DNA from: Deroplatys truncata
Taxonomy: Eukaryota; Arthropoda; Insecta; Mantodea; Mantidae
Direction of reading: 5' to 3'
Assembly: GCA_030765065.1 (NCBI GenBank)
Contig: CM060977.1
Location: 157,118,052 to 157,182,051, forward strand
Length of the DNA: 64,000 nucleotides
Made by a program: the position numbers and the translations under genes. Under the pieces are notes generated by a model. That model was not told the DNA's origin, ran no database searches, and worked only from the letters and a program-made list of their open reading frames with translations. Below are positions 34,868 to 44,886 of the stretch, one piece after another (the stretch's first letter is position 1; each line of letters opens with the position of its first letter).

Positions 34868-35746
34868 TCTGATGTGTTACACTCACATGACTTTCTCTAC
34901 TCTTGTACAATCTATTTTTACAAATGCCTATTCTCCATATGCTTCATATTAATTGAGATATCGAGATGTCAATCTTATTTGTAATTTTCTTGTAGATGCA
35001 GGGGAATATGGTAGCTTTTAAGCGATAGTCAATTATTTTATCGCTGGTTGCTATGTGGCGCATTCCATTCTCTTTGCATGTCCAGGACATAAAAAAATGA
35101 ATAACGAATTTGAGAAAAAGTATAAGTATTGGAAAATTTAAGGAAATAACAAGCAATATCTCGGAAACGGTTCACTCAACAAACAACATGTATATGATAT
35201 AAGTTGTGTATTTTAACGCGATCTACATTTTTTGTGTAGTAAAATTTTGTCTATATCTTATGGTTTACCAGTTATGCAAAAGTCGTTCATAATGAAGAAT
35301 ACTTTTGGAGACATTCCCAGAAATTTCGAGATATACATTTCATTTCTCATGACATTATCTTAAACATATGATATTTTCATCAAAATCGTTAGAGCCATTT
35401 TTGAGAAAATTAAAATTTTCGAAAAATGTTCCATGCAAAGGGTAGTCTGGGGTGGGGGGACTTTCTTGAAAATCTTCGTGTCGCATCTTTGGAAGATACT
35501 GAACGTAAATACCAAGTTTGGTGTTTATCCGACTGTTAGTTTTTGAGTTATGCTGTTCACAGACACACACACAGACACACACACAGACACACACACACAG
35601 ACACACACACACGGACATGTTTCCAAAAATGTTTTTTTTTGGATTCAGGAGGTCTCAAAACATGTATTTCCGGTGAAATCTCGGTATCGAATTTTTGGGT
35701 GGAATGCAATACTTCCCCTACTCACTATACGTAGTAGAGAAAGTAA
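34868..35746 (+). repeat. Family A repeat, near full length
   Basis: Starts TCTGATGTGTTACACTCAC with the subterminal box actttctctact and ends ctatacgtagtagagaaag. The central CA-rich tract at 35561-35612 is interrupted by regular G's (cacagacacacac). Confidence 0.85.
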
Positions 35747-35871
35747 AAATGAATACACCATCTGCCATTTGAATTTGAGTATTTGAAAATCCAAACCAAT
35801 AACTGAATATCGCGGAAATGGTTAGCGCTACAAAAATTTTTTACATATATTGTATGCTTTAACGAGATCTG
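35747..35871 (+). repeat. Family A repeat, left part, split by mariner
   Basis: A second A copy directly after the previous one; reads catttgaatttgagtatttg through to aacgagatct, where the mariner interrupts. Confidence 0.65.
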
Positions 35872-37152
35872 CGAGGGCTGTCCCAGAAGTACCCGACCTA
35901 GCAAAGTAAACAAACCAACAAAAATTGGGAAAAAACATCTTTATTTCTCTACATTGTCTCCTTTCAGCTCGATACACTTTTCCTAGCGAGTTCAATAGCT
36001 CCGAAACCCTGTTTATAGTGAGAAACGTCCAGTTCTGCAAAATAGCCATCGACCTGCAGACTCCACCTCTTCATTGTTGGCAAATCTTTTACCGCCGAGG
36101 CATTTCTTCAACTTGGAAACAGAGGTGGCTAAATCTGGCGAATAGGATGCATGAGGAAGCAATTAGAACTTTAATTCACTGATTTTGGCCATGGCGATAA
36201 TGGCTGTGTGAACTGGTGCATTGTCTTGATGAAACAGAACTTTCTTTTTCGCTAAATGCGGCCGTTGTTGCTTGATTTCATCATTCAAACGCTGCAATAA
36301 GTTTGCATAATACACGCCATTGATAGCTTTAGCTTTTTGAAGATCAATGAAAATTATCCCACGCGCATCCCAGAAAATTGACGCCATGACCCTGCCTGCA
36401 GATGGCACTGTCTTCGCCTTATTTAGAGCCGATTCTCCCCTTTCAATCCACTGTTTTGACTGTTCCTTCGTCTCAGGTGTGAAATGATTGACCCATGTTT
36501 CATCCATGGTTATGAATCGACGCAAAAAATCAGCTTTATTGCAACGAAACATTGCCAAACTCTCGACTGAAAAATCCTCAGGACGCTGCTTTCGTTCCAT
36601 TGTGAGTAAACGCGGTACCCATCTTGCGCACAGCTTTCTCGTGTCTAAATTTTCAGTTAGCGTGCGATGTACATCACTTTTTGAAATACCTACGATTTCT
36701 GCTAGCTCGCGCACTTTCAGTCGACGGTCATCCAATACCATTTTGTGGATTTTCTTCATAATTTCTTGCGTGGTCACGTCATTTGGTCGGCCACTGCGAT
36801 GTTCATCTTGACAGCTCGTACCGCCTCTCTTAAACTCTACCACCCAAAATTTTATGTTGTAAACGAAGGCGCAGTCTCCCCCAGAGTAGAATCTAGATCA
36901 GCTTTAATAATAGTTGGACTAAGACCTTTCAAATGAAAGTATTGTATCACATAACGATGGCCAGTTTTATCCATGTATACAAATTCGCTCAGGGAGTTCA
37001 CTATAATGGCTGCCAAACAATTGCTAAACAACGTAGCGTCGTCAAACTTCAGTCTTAAACTTTATAAGAGTGGTACTTTCTACCATAGTTATTTGTTTGA
37101 AACAACAACCGCTACATATACGTCAGGTCGGGTACTTCTGGAACTGCCCTCG
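35872..37152 (-). mobile_element. mariner element with both ends
   Basis: 1281 bp with terminal repeats CGAGGGCTGTCCCAGAAGTA and CGAGGGCAGTTCCAGAAGTA, both continuing CCCGACCT. The right flank begins TA and the left flank reads TG, a mutated TA target. It sits inside a family A repeat: the A sequence aacgcgatctacat is split exactly at the TA. Confidence 0.92.
35941..36974 (-). pseudogene. mariner transposase (DD34D), lightly broken
   Basis: About 344 codons, standard mariner length, from MDKTGHRYVIQYFHLKGLSP to ELKGDNVEK. The main open part is 36843-36163. It holds SCQDEHRSGRPNDVT, the second HTH (KVRELAEIVGISKSDVHRTL), the linker motif as WVPRLLT, FITMDETWVNHFTPETK (first D) and VLFHQDNAPVHT (second D). 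The third D (ASYSPDLA) lies in another frame near 36140. Frame changes near 36845, near 36165 and close to the C-terminus, at minimum, break it. It is better preserved than the mariner at 20679. Confidence 0.92.
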
Positions 37153-37552
37153 TACATTGTTTGTGCAGTAGGGATTGGTCTATTTTGACGGTTTACCAAT
37201 TATACATAAGTCATTCACAATGGAGAGGACTTCACACAGGTTATTCCCAGAAAATTCTAGATATGCCTTTTGTTTTTCAAGCAAATGCCTTAAGCATATG
37301 GCATTTTAATCAAAATCGTTTAGAGACATTTTTAAGAAAATAAAAAATAGGAAACTTTTTCCATGCAAAGGGTATTACGGCAGGGGGATTTTCTTAAAAA
37401 TCCTCGTGTTGCATCTTTGTAAGTTTCTCAATTTAAATACCAAGTTTGGTAGTTCACAAACGTTTTGTTTTTGAGTTATACGTTCACATACACACACAGA
37501 TCGTTTTCTAAAAATGTTTTCTTCGGATTCAGGTAATTGGTAGTGAAAGTAA
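37153..37552 (+). repeat. Family A repeat, right part after mariner
   Basis: Continues with gacggtttaccaattatac, cacaatggagaggacttc and ttccatgcaaagggtatt, ending near gtagtgaaagtaaa. The A terminus is shortened. Confidence 0.7.
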
Positions 37553-37934
37553 AAATGACTGCTAGAGCTATCAGTGATGGGCCACCAATATTCTAGCTAC
37601 TACGTATTAGGCCAGCTACAAATGATGAGATGCTTATCTCGTAAAAGCACGCAGCACACCATTGCAACGTCTGTAAGCAGCCTAAAAGAAACAGGCAACA
37701 AGCAATTTATTGCCACTTGAAATTAATGCGACATTTCTTGTGTTGCAATCGGCGCACTGTTGCAGGAGTTGCAAGATAATTGCAAGCAGATGGTTGCCGG
37801 TTTGAATTGCTCCTATAAGCTGAGAACCATTGATTGTTTGTAGCGTTGGTGGTGTGTTGTACAGTTCGATTGAAATCGGCACCAGTTTAATTGCAGCTTT
37901 TTATCTTCCAACATTGTGTGTTTTAACCAGTGGT
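37553..37934. other. No recognisable feature
   Basis: Spacer with an unrecognised minus frame (37682-37882). Confidence 0.4.
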
Positions 37935-37978
37935 TTTACTTTCACTACTATTTACATGTAGAGAAAGTATTAATTACC
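37935..37978 (-). repeat. Family A repeat, terminus before an insertion
   Basis: ttttactttcactactattt and gtagagaaagtat are the outer end of an A copy; the rest resumes at 38776. Confidence 0.6.
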
Positions 37979-38775
37979 TATAAATGGTAGTTAAATAATA
38001 TTAGAACCCTCTCGCGGCCTCTCTCTACTGCGCGAGACAGCCGGCAGTCGCCGGGGAAATTACGCAGGCAGGGCGGACTAAAATCCTTACCTTAATAGAT
38101 GCTGGAAATGTTGACCTTCTGCTCTGAAACAGGCAGCATATCTCGTGTAAATATTCTCGCTCTCTCTCCAAAACTCAGCAGCAGGAATTCTTGTGATTTC
38201 TTACACAATGTTTTCTCTAAGTTCCTGTAGTTGCGAGGATTGGAACGTTAGACTTTGTCTTTTAACGAACACCATAAATAAAAATCACAACTCGTTAGGT
38301 CAGGAGAACTAGGGGGCCACAAATCAACACTAATTATTCTGTCATCAAACACCTCTCTTATTGCATGTAATGATTCGGCAGCCGTGTGTGCTGTTGCAGA
38401 ATCTTGCTGAAACCAACCATACGATTTCTCTTCTTCTGCCAAGCGATTGCAAAAAGGCCTCAGAATTAACCTCTGATATCGCTCTGCATTTATTGTTTCA
38501 TCAAAGAATATAGGCCCTATTATTCTTCTAACACTTATCGCACAACACACTCCAATTTTCTGATCATAATGAAGAGTTTCATCACAAGAATTCTTGCTGC
38601 TGAGCTTCGGAGAGTGAGCGAGAGTATTGAAACGAATATGCTGTCTGTTTGAGAGCAGAAGGTTAACATTTCTGGCATCTATTATAAGGTAAGGATTTTA
38701 GTCCGCCTCTGCCGGCTGTCTCACGCAGTAGAGAGAGGCCGCGAGAGGGTTCGAATATTATTTAACTACCCTATA
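37979..38775 (-). mobile_element. Long-TIR transposon enclosing part of a transposase
   Basis: About 797 bp. The left arm (37979-38196) and right arm (38581-38775) are inverted repeats of roughly 200 bp: ggtagttaaataatatt, cctctcgcggcctctctct, actaaaatccttacctt and aattcttgtgat occur in both. The left arm holds an extra insert of about 20 bp near 38055. Between the arms is only the catalytic part of an ITm transposase. It is inserted within a family A repeat. Confidence 0.85.
38206..38585 (-). pseudogene. ITm transposase, C-terminal catalytic fragment
   Basis: The minus-strand frame starts at DETLHYDQKIGV and continues RRIIGPIFFDETINAERYQ, YGWFQQDSATAHTAAES (second catalytic D) and LWPPSSPDLTSCDFYLW (third D), to the stop at 38248 and a short further tail. 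The N-terminal HTH and the first D are missing; they were replaced by the inverted-repeat arm. It is a close relative in protein type of 13876-14844. The element cannot mobilise itself. Confidence 0.85.
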
Positions 38776-39330
38776 GTAAGGACACGTAGGATAAGTAGGA
38801 TACCAAAATGTCACCGAAAACACTGCTTTGAAACTCCCCGAATCCCCAAAAGGCATTTTTAGAAAAAGGTGTATGTGTGAACAATGTAATTCAAAAGCAA
38901 AAAGTCGATTAAATACCAAACTTGGCCTTTAAGTTTAGAATTTTCCAAGGATGTTACATGAAAATTTTCAAGAAAATCCCCCCATCCCAAACTACCCTTT
39001 ACAAGGAAAGAATGCTTGTTATTTTTCATTTTTTCGAAGATTTTGATTAAAATACCATATTTTGAAGATATTTGCCGTTAAGTCATCCTTCTGAGTGACT
39101 TTTGTATATCGGTAAGCTTAAGAGGTAGACAAAATCTTACTTCAAAAAATTAATCTTCTTAAAGCACACATGTGAAATAAAAATGTGGCATAAGCTATTT
39201 TCGAGATACTCTTTGTTATAGGATCGAATTTTCAAATACTTATTCTAAAACATATCAATTACATTCACATGACTTTTTCTACCCTCTATCGTTTATTAGT
39301 GGATATACAAACTAGTCTTACGAAAGTGTA
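38776..39330 (-). repeat. Family A repeat, remainder after the insertion
   Basis: ccgaatccccaaaaggcatt, gtcgattaaataccaaactt and ccccatcccaaactaccc follow A order, ending near cattcacatgactttttct (39290). The last 30-40 bp are unplaced. Confidence 0.7.
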
Positions 39331-39735
39331 TTATTTCTCTACCTCGTACATAATAGGTTACAGAGAGTATTGCATTCCACTCAAAAATTCGGATTCGGGA
39401 TTTTACAGGAAATACACGTTTTGAAGCTCCCTGGATAAAAAAAAATATAGAAAAGGGTCCGAAGTATGTGTGATCAGCAAAATTCAAAAACGAAAATTCG
39501 GTTATATACAAAACTTGTTATTCAAGACCAAAGGTGCAACATGAGGATTTTCAAGAAAAATTAAGACATTAAATGAGAAATAAAATGTATATATTGAATT
39601 TTTTCGAAATAACCTGTGAAGTCCACTTCATTTGAAAGGAATTTTATATCATCTTGTATAACTGGTAAACGTTAAGCGATAGACGAAAAAGTACTTCACA
39701 AAAAATGTAGATTTCTTTAAAACACACAATTTGTG
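39331..39735 (-). repeat. Family A repeat, left part, split by family T
   Basis: Starts ttatttctctacctcgtac and runs through gtataactggtaaacgtt to acacacaatttgtgg, where a tRNA-like hairpin is inserted. Confidence 0.7.
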
Positions 39736-39899
39736 GAATTAATTGTTCTTTCACACAAGCCGTGTGTTGCACAGGGCTGGAAAGAGAATCAGATGACTGA
39801 AAAATTCAATGCCATAGCCGGACGGAGACCGGGAGATCCGTGGTTCAAATCCCGGCTATGGCATTGAATTTTTCAGTCATCTGATTCTACCTTTCCAAC
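39736..39899 (+). repeat. Family T hairpin inserted in family A
   Basis: 164 bp. The left arm (aattaattgttctttcacac ... gaatcagatgactgaaaaa) and right arm (tttttcagtcatctgattct ... ctttccaac) pair around a shortened tRNA-like core. The left arm extends further outward than the right. The surrounding A sequence continues directly as acattttttatggc. Confidence 0.85.
39811..39862 (+). repeat. 52-nt minimal tRNA-like core
   Basis: GCCATAGCCGG and CCGGCTATGGC pair perfectly for 11 bp and enclose acggagaccgggagatccg and the B box TGGTTCAAATC. The D-arm (A box) present in the other T copies is absent. Confidence 0.85.
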
Positions 39900-40241
39900 A
39901 CATTTTTTATGGCACTTGCCATTTCCGCGATATCCGTTATTAATGGTGCGAATTGTTCAGTACTTGGTCATTCTTTTAAAGTCCTTTCGATATCAGTTAT
40001 TTCTCGCGATTGTATGAAAAGAGCATGGAATTTTAAGGCCAGTATATATCATCGAATACTTAAACATTTGACTATCGCTATTACCTTTGTATCTATACGA
40101 AATATGCAATGCAGCTATTTCTGCAGAGCTTTATCGCCATTAGAATGAACTAGATAGAAAAATAAGATTTCTTAAGAATAGTTAGTATACCCACTAATAA
40201 ATCTTAGAGAGTAGAAAAAGTCGTGTGAATGTAACATCAGA
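39900..40241 (-). repeat. Family A repeat, right part
   Basis: Continues to gtcgtgtgaatgtaacatcag. Its last 35 bp belong to the duplicated segment that begins at 40207. Confidence 0.7.
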
Positions 40242-40407
40242 TTTTTGTAATCTGATTAGTGTGGCAACACTATGCAAACCTTAACATAATTGTTTCTCTT
40301 AATTGTTCAAGTTCTTGATAAATTGCTCCTTGCAAAAAAAGCAATATCATATGAAAGAATGTTAAGAGAAATATACCATATGCATATAAGTAAAACTTGT
40401 GGTCGAC

Positions 40408-40580
40408 TCATGTTATTCCGTCTTTCTTTTCATGTTCATCTTCTTGTGTGTCTTCTGGGATATTTCCAAAAACTTCTATTTCTAATGTATCAGTAAATAC
40501 CGAAACTGTACGAGGAATTAATTTAATATTACGTCTGAATCTCTGGTTGGTAAAACAAATTCGAAATATTGATCATCTTC
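40408..40580 (-). other. Small protein-like minus frame
   Basis: Reads RRNIKLIPRTVSVF then EIEVFGNIPEDTQEDEHEKK before a stop at 40408. It is acidic, low-confidence and on the opposite strand to the exon-like block at 40780. Also present at about 51034 in copy 2. Not recognised. Confidence 0.15.
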
Positions 40581-40779
40581 ACACAAGCTAGTGTGAATCA
40601 AAGAATATGGAAGTAATATCGAAGCAGTTATACTCCATCAAAATACGTCTTCAGTGGAATAACAAAGTTTCTTCCTTTTTTACTGTTGCCTGGAAGTAAA
40701 TATAATGTGTTCATGTTAGTGTTTATTGAAATAAGTAGTTTAATGTGATTTTGTATAATATTAGATCTATTAATTACAG

Positions 40780-40918
40780 ACCTCAGTTTTCGAGGGCCAT
40801 TTTCCTTTGAAACATTAAAAAATGAAAGTGATTCCGATACTGAAAACCTCTCCAGAAGAATAAGAAGGAGAAAAAGAACAAGTCAAAATGAATTTTCATT
40901 CAAACAACCAATTATTTC
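40780..40918 (+). other. Exon-like block of unknown gene
   Basis: 139 bp preceded by ttaattacag and followed by gtaagt, a textbook acceptor and donor. One frame is open throughout: LSFRGPFSFETLKNESDSDT then ENLSRRIRRRKRTSQ and KQPIIS. It is acidic-serine rich then basic (RRIRRRKR could be a nuclear localisation signal). No flanking exon is identified, so this may be a chance frame. Copy 2 has a stop in it. Confidence 0.25.
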
Positions 40919-41197
40919 GTAAGTAAAATTCTGAATTGTTCAAAAGTGTACTCATGGAATTGATAGAACCATAAAGCAATTCTTGAAACCCAATCAAACA
41001 AAACTCTCGGAGTTGGCATAAGAAAAATGTATGACTAGATCTGCCAGTATTATTAACTTACAATTCATTCCCTCGAAATATAGTAACATGGATTTGATTT
41101 GCAATTAGTGATTGTTAGCATATTGCACTTGTTATGCTTTACGAATTATACTATTTTGAAAGGTTACCAGAAAAACTACAAACGATTTTGTACAACT

Positions 41198-41200
<3 letters not shown>

Positions 41201-41256
<56 letters not shown>

Positions 41257-41280
41257 GATAATAATAATGATAATAATTAA
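41201..41280. repeat. (ATAATG)n-type microsatellite
   Basis: Runs of TAATGA and TAA units; much shorter in copy 2 (51823-51855). Confidence 0.95.
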
Positions 41281-41408
41281 TAATAATGCTTTAAAACGTA
41301 TTATGAACACGAATAAAGGAAAATTGGTATAAATCTTTATATATTCACCATTTTCTACCGCATATTGCCATTTTAACACGTCACATGTGTCATCTTCAGT
41401 CATTTTTT

Positions 41409-41537
41409 TTACTTTCTCTACTACGCACTTACAGTAAGTAGAGGAAGTATTATATTCCACCCAAAATTCGATATCGAGATTATAACGAAAATACATGTTA
41501 TGTGGTCCACTAAATAAAAAAGATTGTTAGAAAAAGG

Positions 41538-41579
<42 letters not shown>

Positions 41580-42183
41580 CGCGCATAAATACCAACTTGG
41601 TCTCTTACAAAGATGCGCCACGAAGATTTTCAACAAACTACCCTTTACATCGAAAATTTTTCAAAGCTTTTATTTTCTCCAAAATGACTAACATGACAAA
41701 TAAAATGTATACCTTGAATTTTCTGAAACTGTAATGTAAAGTCCTCTTTATTCGGGATGACTTTTATATAATTATATATAAAGTGTAAATCTTAAGATAC
41801 AGACAAAAGCCTACTCCACAAAAAAAAAGTAGATCTCTTTAAAACACACAAGTAATTTCAAATAATTTTGTCTGTGGCAGCAGCCATTTCTGAGATATCC
41901 TTTGTTATTGGTTTGAATTCTTCAATAATTCGTCATTTTTAAAGTGCTACCGGTATTCTGTTGTTTCTCGCGATGACATGGAAAGAGTATGGGATTTCAA
42001 GGCCAGTATATGAAGGCATAATGTGACTATCGATTTTGTTTTCTGTAATCCCCTTGTACTTACAGAGAAATGTAAGTAATGGAACTAATTTCTGCAACGT
42101 TTTCTACGAACAGTTTGTAGAAGCTATATAAAAATAAAGGATAGTGGGAAGAGAAAATCATGTGAATGTAGCAAAAGTTTTTT
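41409..42183 (-). repeat. Family A repeat, diverged
   Basis: actttctctactacgcactt to gtgaatgtagcaaaagttttt. The CA tract of other copies is replaced by a GA tract (41538-41572). Confidence 0.7.
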
Positions 42184-42574
42184 TTTAATTCCCGAATGTA
42201 CTTGAAGGATTACAAAGGGTTACAAAGTGTTTTTTCATCCGACGTCATTTGCAAGCTTCCCTCGGAGCTGGGGAAGGCCACAGGAAAATAAATCATCTTT
42301 CGTTGCGAGCGATCAGGGACACAGAGGTGTCCAAAGTATTACAACTGAGAGAGAAGATAGAATGAGGCAGTCTGTTATATCAGGTATTGTCCTGTTAGAT
42401 TTAGGTAAACATTTCAATTCTATCTAAAGTAGTGGTAGGTTAAATGGGTTTTAAATTCGCTGTGCACTTCCGTTGGTTCTTATTTCTCACCTCTTTGTGG
42501 TGATTACTCGTATTCATTATTTAATTCGCTGACAGTCTTCTGTTTTTCGTTTCACTCATAATTACTGCATCATT
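42184..42574. other. No recognisable feature
   Basis: Spacer with an unrecognised frame at 42227-42427, also present in copy 2. Confidence 0.4.
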
Positions 42575-43376
42575 AATACTTTCTCTACTACGTATACAAG
42601 TAACAAAAGTATTGTGTGCCACACAAAAAATCGGTGTCAAGATTTTTAGAAAAAGGTCCATGTATCTTTGTGTGTTTCTGTGAACAGTATAATTCAAAAG
42701 CAAAAAGTCGGATAAATACCAAACTTGATATGTTTAATATCTTTCAAACGTCAATACGAAGATTTTCAAAAATGCCCCACACCAACTATACTTTACATAG
42801 AACATTTTTTGAAATTTTTTATTTTCTAAACGATAGCTAACGATTTTGATTAAAATACCATGTATTAAGGATATTTACGCGTCAAATAAAATGTAAATCC
42901 TGAATTTTCTAGGAATAGCCTGTAAAGTTCTATTCATTCGGAAGGAAATTTGTGTAATCTTGTATAACTGGTAAACGTTAAGTGATAAACGAAAACGTAC
43001 TAAACAAAAAATGTAGATATTTTAAAAAAATAATTTTTGTGTAATCAGCTATTTTCGAGATATCCGTTATTAATGGTTTGAATTCTTCAATACGTTGTCA
43101 TTGTTCTAAAGTCTTGTCGATTTTCAGTTGTTCCTCGCGTTTATGGAAAGAGTGTGGAATTTTATGGCCAGCGTATAGCGTTCAGTTCTAAAACGTTTGA
43201 CTATCGCTATACCCTTTGAATATATGACGAAATGTGTAATGCAGCTATTTCCGAAAGGTTTATTTCGATTAAAATGAAGAGATAGGAAAATAAACTTGCA
43301 TAAAAAATTACTGTATACCCACTAATAGGCGACAGAGAGTAGAGGAAGTCATATGAATGTAATTAGGTAGATTTTT
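42575..43376 (-). repeat. Family A repeat, diverged
   Basis: actttctctactacgtatac to atgtaattaggtagatttttt; lacks the microsatellite. Second A unit in the same direction as the one 400 bp to the left. Confidence 0.7.
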
Positions 43377-43496
43377 TCAATCTCATCATGAGAATTTCCA
43401 TAAAAATCTGAAGTATCCATAATATGATCAAAGCACACTGCAAAATGAAGTGTGTTTATAAGTGTGGCAGTATACGTTATCAAATTGTTTTTGTAC

Positions 43497-43497
<1 letters not shown>

Positions 43498-43523
<26 letters not shown>
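43498..43523. repeat. (TTA)n microsatellite
   Basis: About nine units; the matching tract in copy 2 (54058-54140) has about 28. Confidence 0.97.
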
Positions 43524-43528
<5 letters not shown>

Positions 43529-43750
43529 TATTGAAGTGAAACTTCTTTGAGCGCGGTAGGGTAAATTGACCTGGATCAGACGAAAAGTGAAACGCGTGAT
43601 TTGGCCTGGTCGAGAGACTCCAACTGGCATTGAGAAGAAAGAGAGGGGAGAATCATTTCTACTCTGTCCGTCACATACGCCATAGACAGTCGACGCGCAT
43701 GCGCCGCGTATACTGCGTTAATACGTAGCATAGGGAACCAGTAGACGCTT

Positions 43751-43972
43751 ATGTGCTACAAAGGCAAAGTCTCGAAACAGAATTACGATATTGCACAAGA
43801 TTTTAATGAATATAAAAGAAAAATGGTAACATTACATATACCCTTCCGGAAAGAGCAAACGGATATTCTTAAAGAAATAAAATTCATTGGAACGTACAAG
43901 AGAAATAAAAATCTTAACCATAAACCCATAATTTCTTTTTTAGCGTATGAATTAATGGAAATTAATGCGTAA
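43751..43972 (+). pseudogene. Helitron helicase-like fragment
   Basis: 73-codon frame whose core, EYKRKMVTLHIPFRKEQTDI then LKEIKFIGTY, matches the block YKREMVTLxxPFRxExxDIL typical of the Pif1-like helicase region of Helitron proteins, just before the C-terminal part. Family knowledge: that protein also has a Rep nuclease domain, which is absent here. A short isolated fossil; copy 2 differs by one residue. Confidence 0.5.
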
Positions 43973-44061
43973 AAGAAATATTGCATTTAATTAAGAGATT
44001 TGCTTCAACCAAATTCCACATAACCATTTCCTAATCCTGAAATAAATAAATAATAACAATA

Positions 44062-44099
44062 ATAATGTTATTATTATTATTATTATTTATTATTATTAC
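44062..44099. repeat. (TTA)n microsatellite
   Basis: Interrupted TTA run, longer in copy 2 (54680-54729). Confidence 0.95.
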
Positions 44100-44187
44100 T
44101 AGGTTCGATTCGCTGCATGTTCATTAATCCAAAGATTACACATTATCAACTGCGAAACAATTTGCTTCATTAAAACTTTACAATGCA

Positions 44188-44703
44188 GAATTAATTGTTC
44201 CTCCACACAAGCCGTGTGTTGGACAAGGTTGGAAAGATAGAATCAAATGACTAAAAAACTGGAGAATTTAATGTCGTATCAGCATTTTACTGTGGTAGCT
44301 CAGTGGTTATGACAACCGGACGAAGACCGGGAGATTCGTGGTTCAAATCCCGGCTATGGTATTGAATTCTTCAGTCGTCTGATTCAACCTTTCCAACCTT
44401 GTCCAACACAGGCTTGTGTGGAAGATCAATTAATTCTATTAATTGACCTAATAATGGTTGAAACTATGAAGCATTGTAAGTCGCAATTGGGGTATGTCAT
44501 CTCAATACAATTCGAGATCTCCTTGTGGTTTACCGGGAAAAATGCGAATCAGTTGGAGAATTTAATGTCGTGTCGGCATGTTGCCATGCTAGCGGAGGTT
44601 AGAGCACCCGGACGGAGACCGGGAGATCCATGGTTCAATGTCATAGCCGGGAGGCTATGAGAGGCTATGACTTTGAATTTTTCAGTCGTCTGATTCTACC
44701 TTT
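44188..44703 (+). repeat. Family T double unit with hairpin
   Basis: First unit 44188-44436: the left arm gaattaattgttcctccaca and right arm tgtggaagatcaattaattc are inverted around a full-length tRNA-like core. Then the spacer (tattaattgacctaataat ... gcatgttgcc) and a second, scrambled tRNA-like core with tail (ttgaatttttcagtcgtctg). Same architecture as 24281. Confidence 0.85.
44289..44360 (+). repeat. tRNA-like core, copy 1
   Basis: 72 nt. The acceptor strands ACTGTGG and CTATGGT pair at all seven positions with wobbles. TAGCTCAGTGGTTA (A box) and GTGGTTCAAATCCCGG (B box) are present. The D-stem is weakened. Confidence 0.7.
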
Positions 44704-44886
44704 ACAATGTAGCTTTTTTTCTAGCTTTCAGCAAGACACACTTTACTACGTACAAACACCTAATTTACTTGAAGTACGTTTTTTGATAGTGCATAATCAA
44801 AACATCAGAGACTAACGGCCACCGTGACTTTAAGACTGGTGCGATACAAATACCGGTAGAAGTATGTGTTACTGTCAGCTCGAAAC

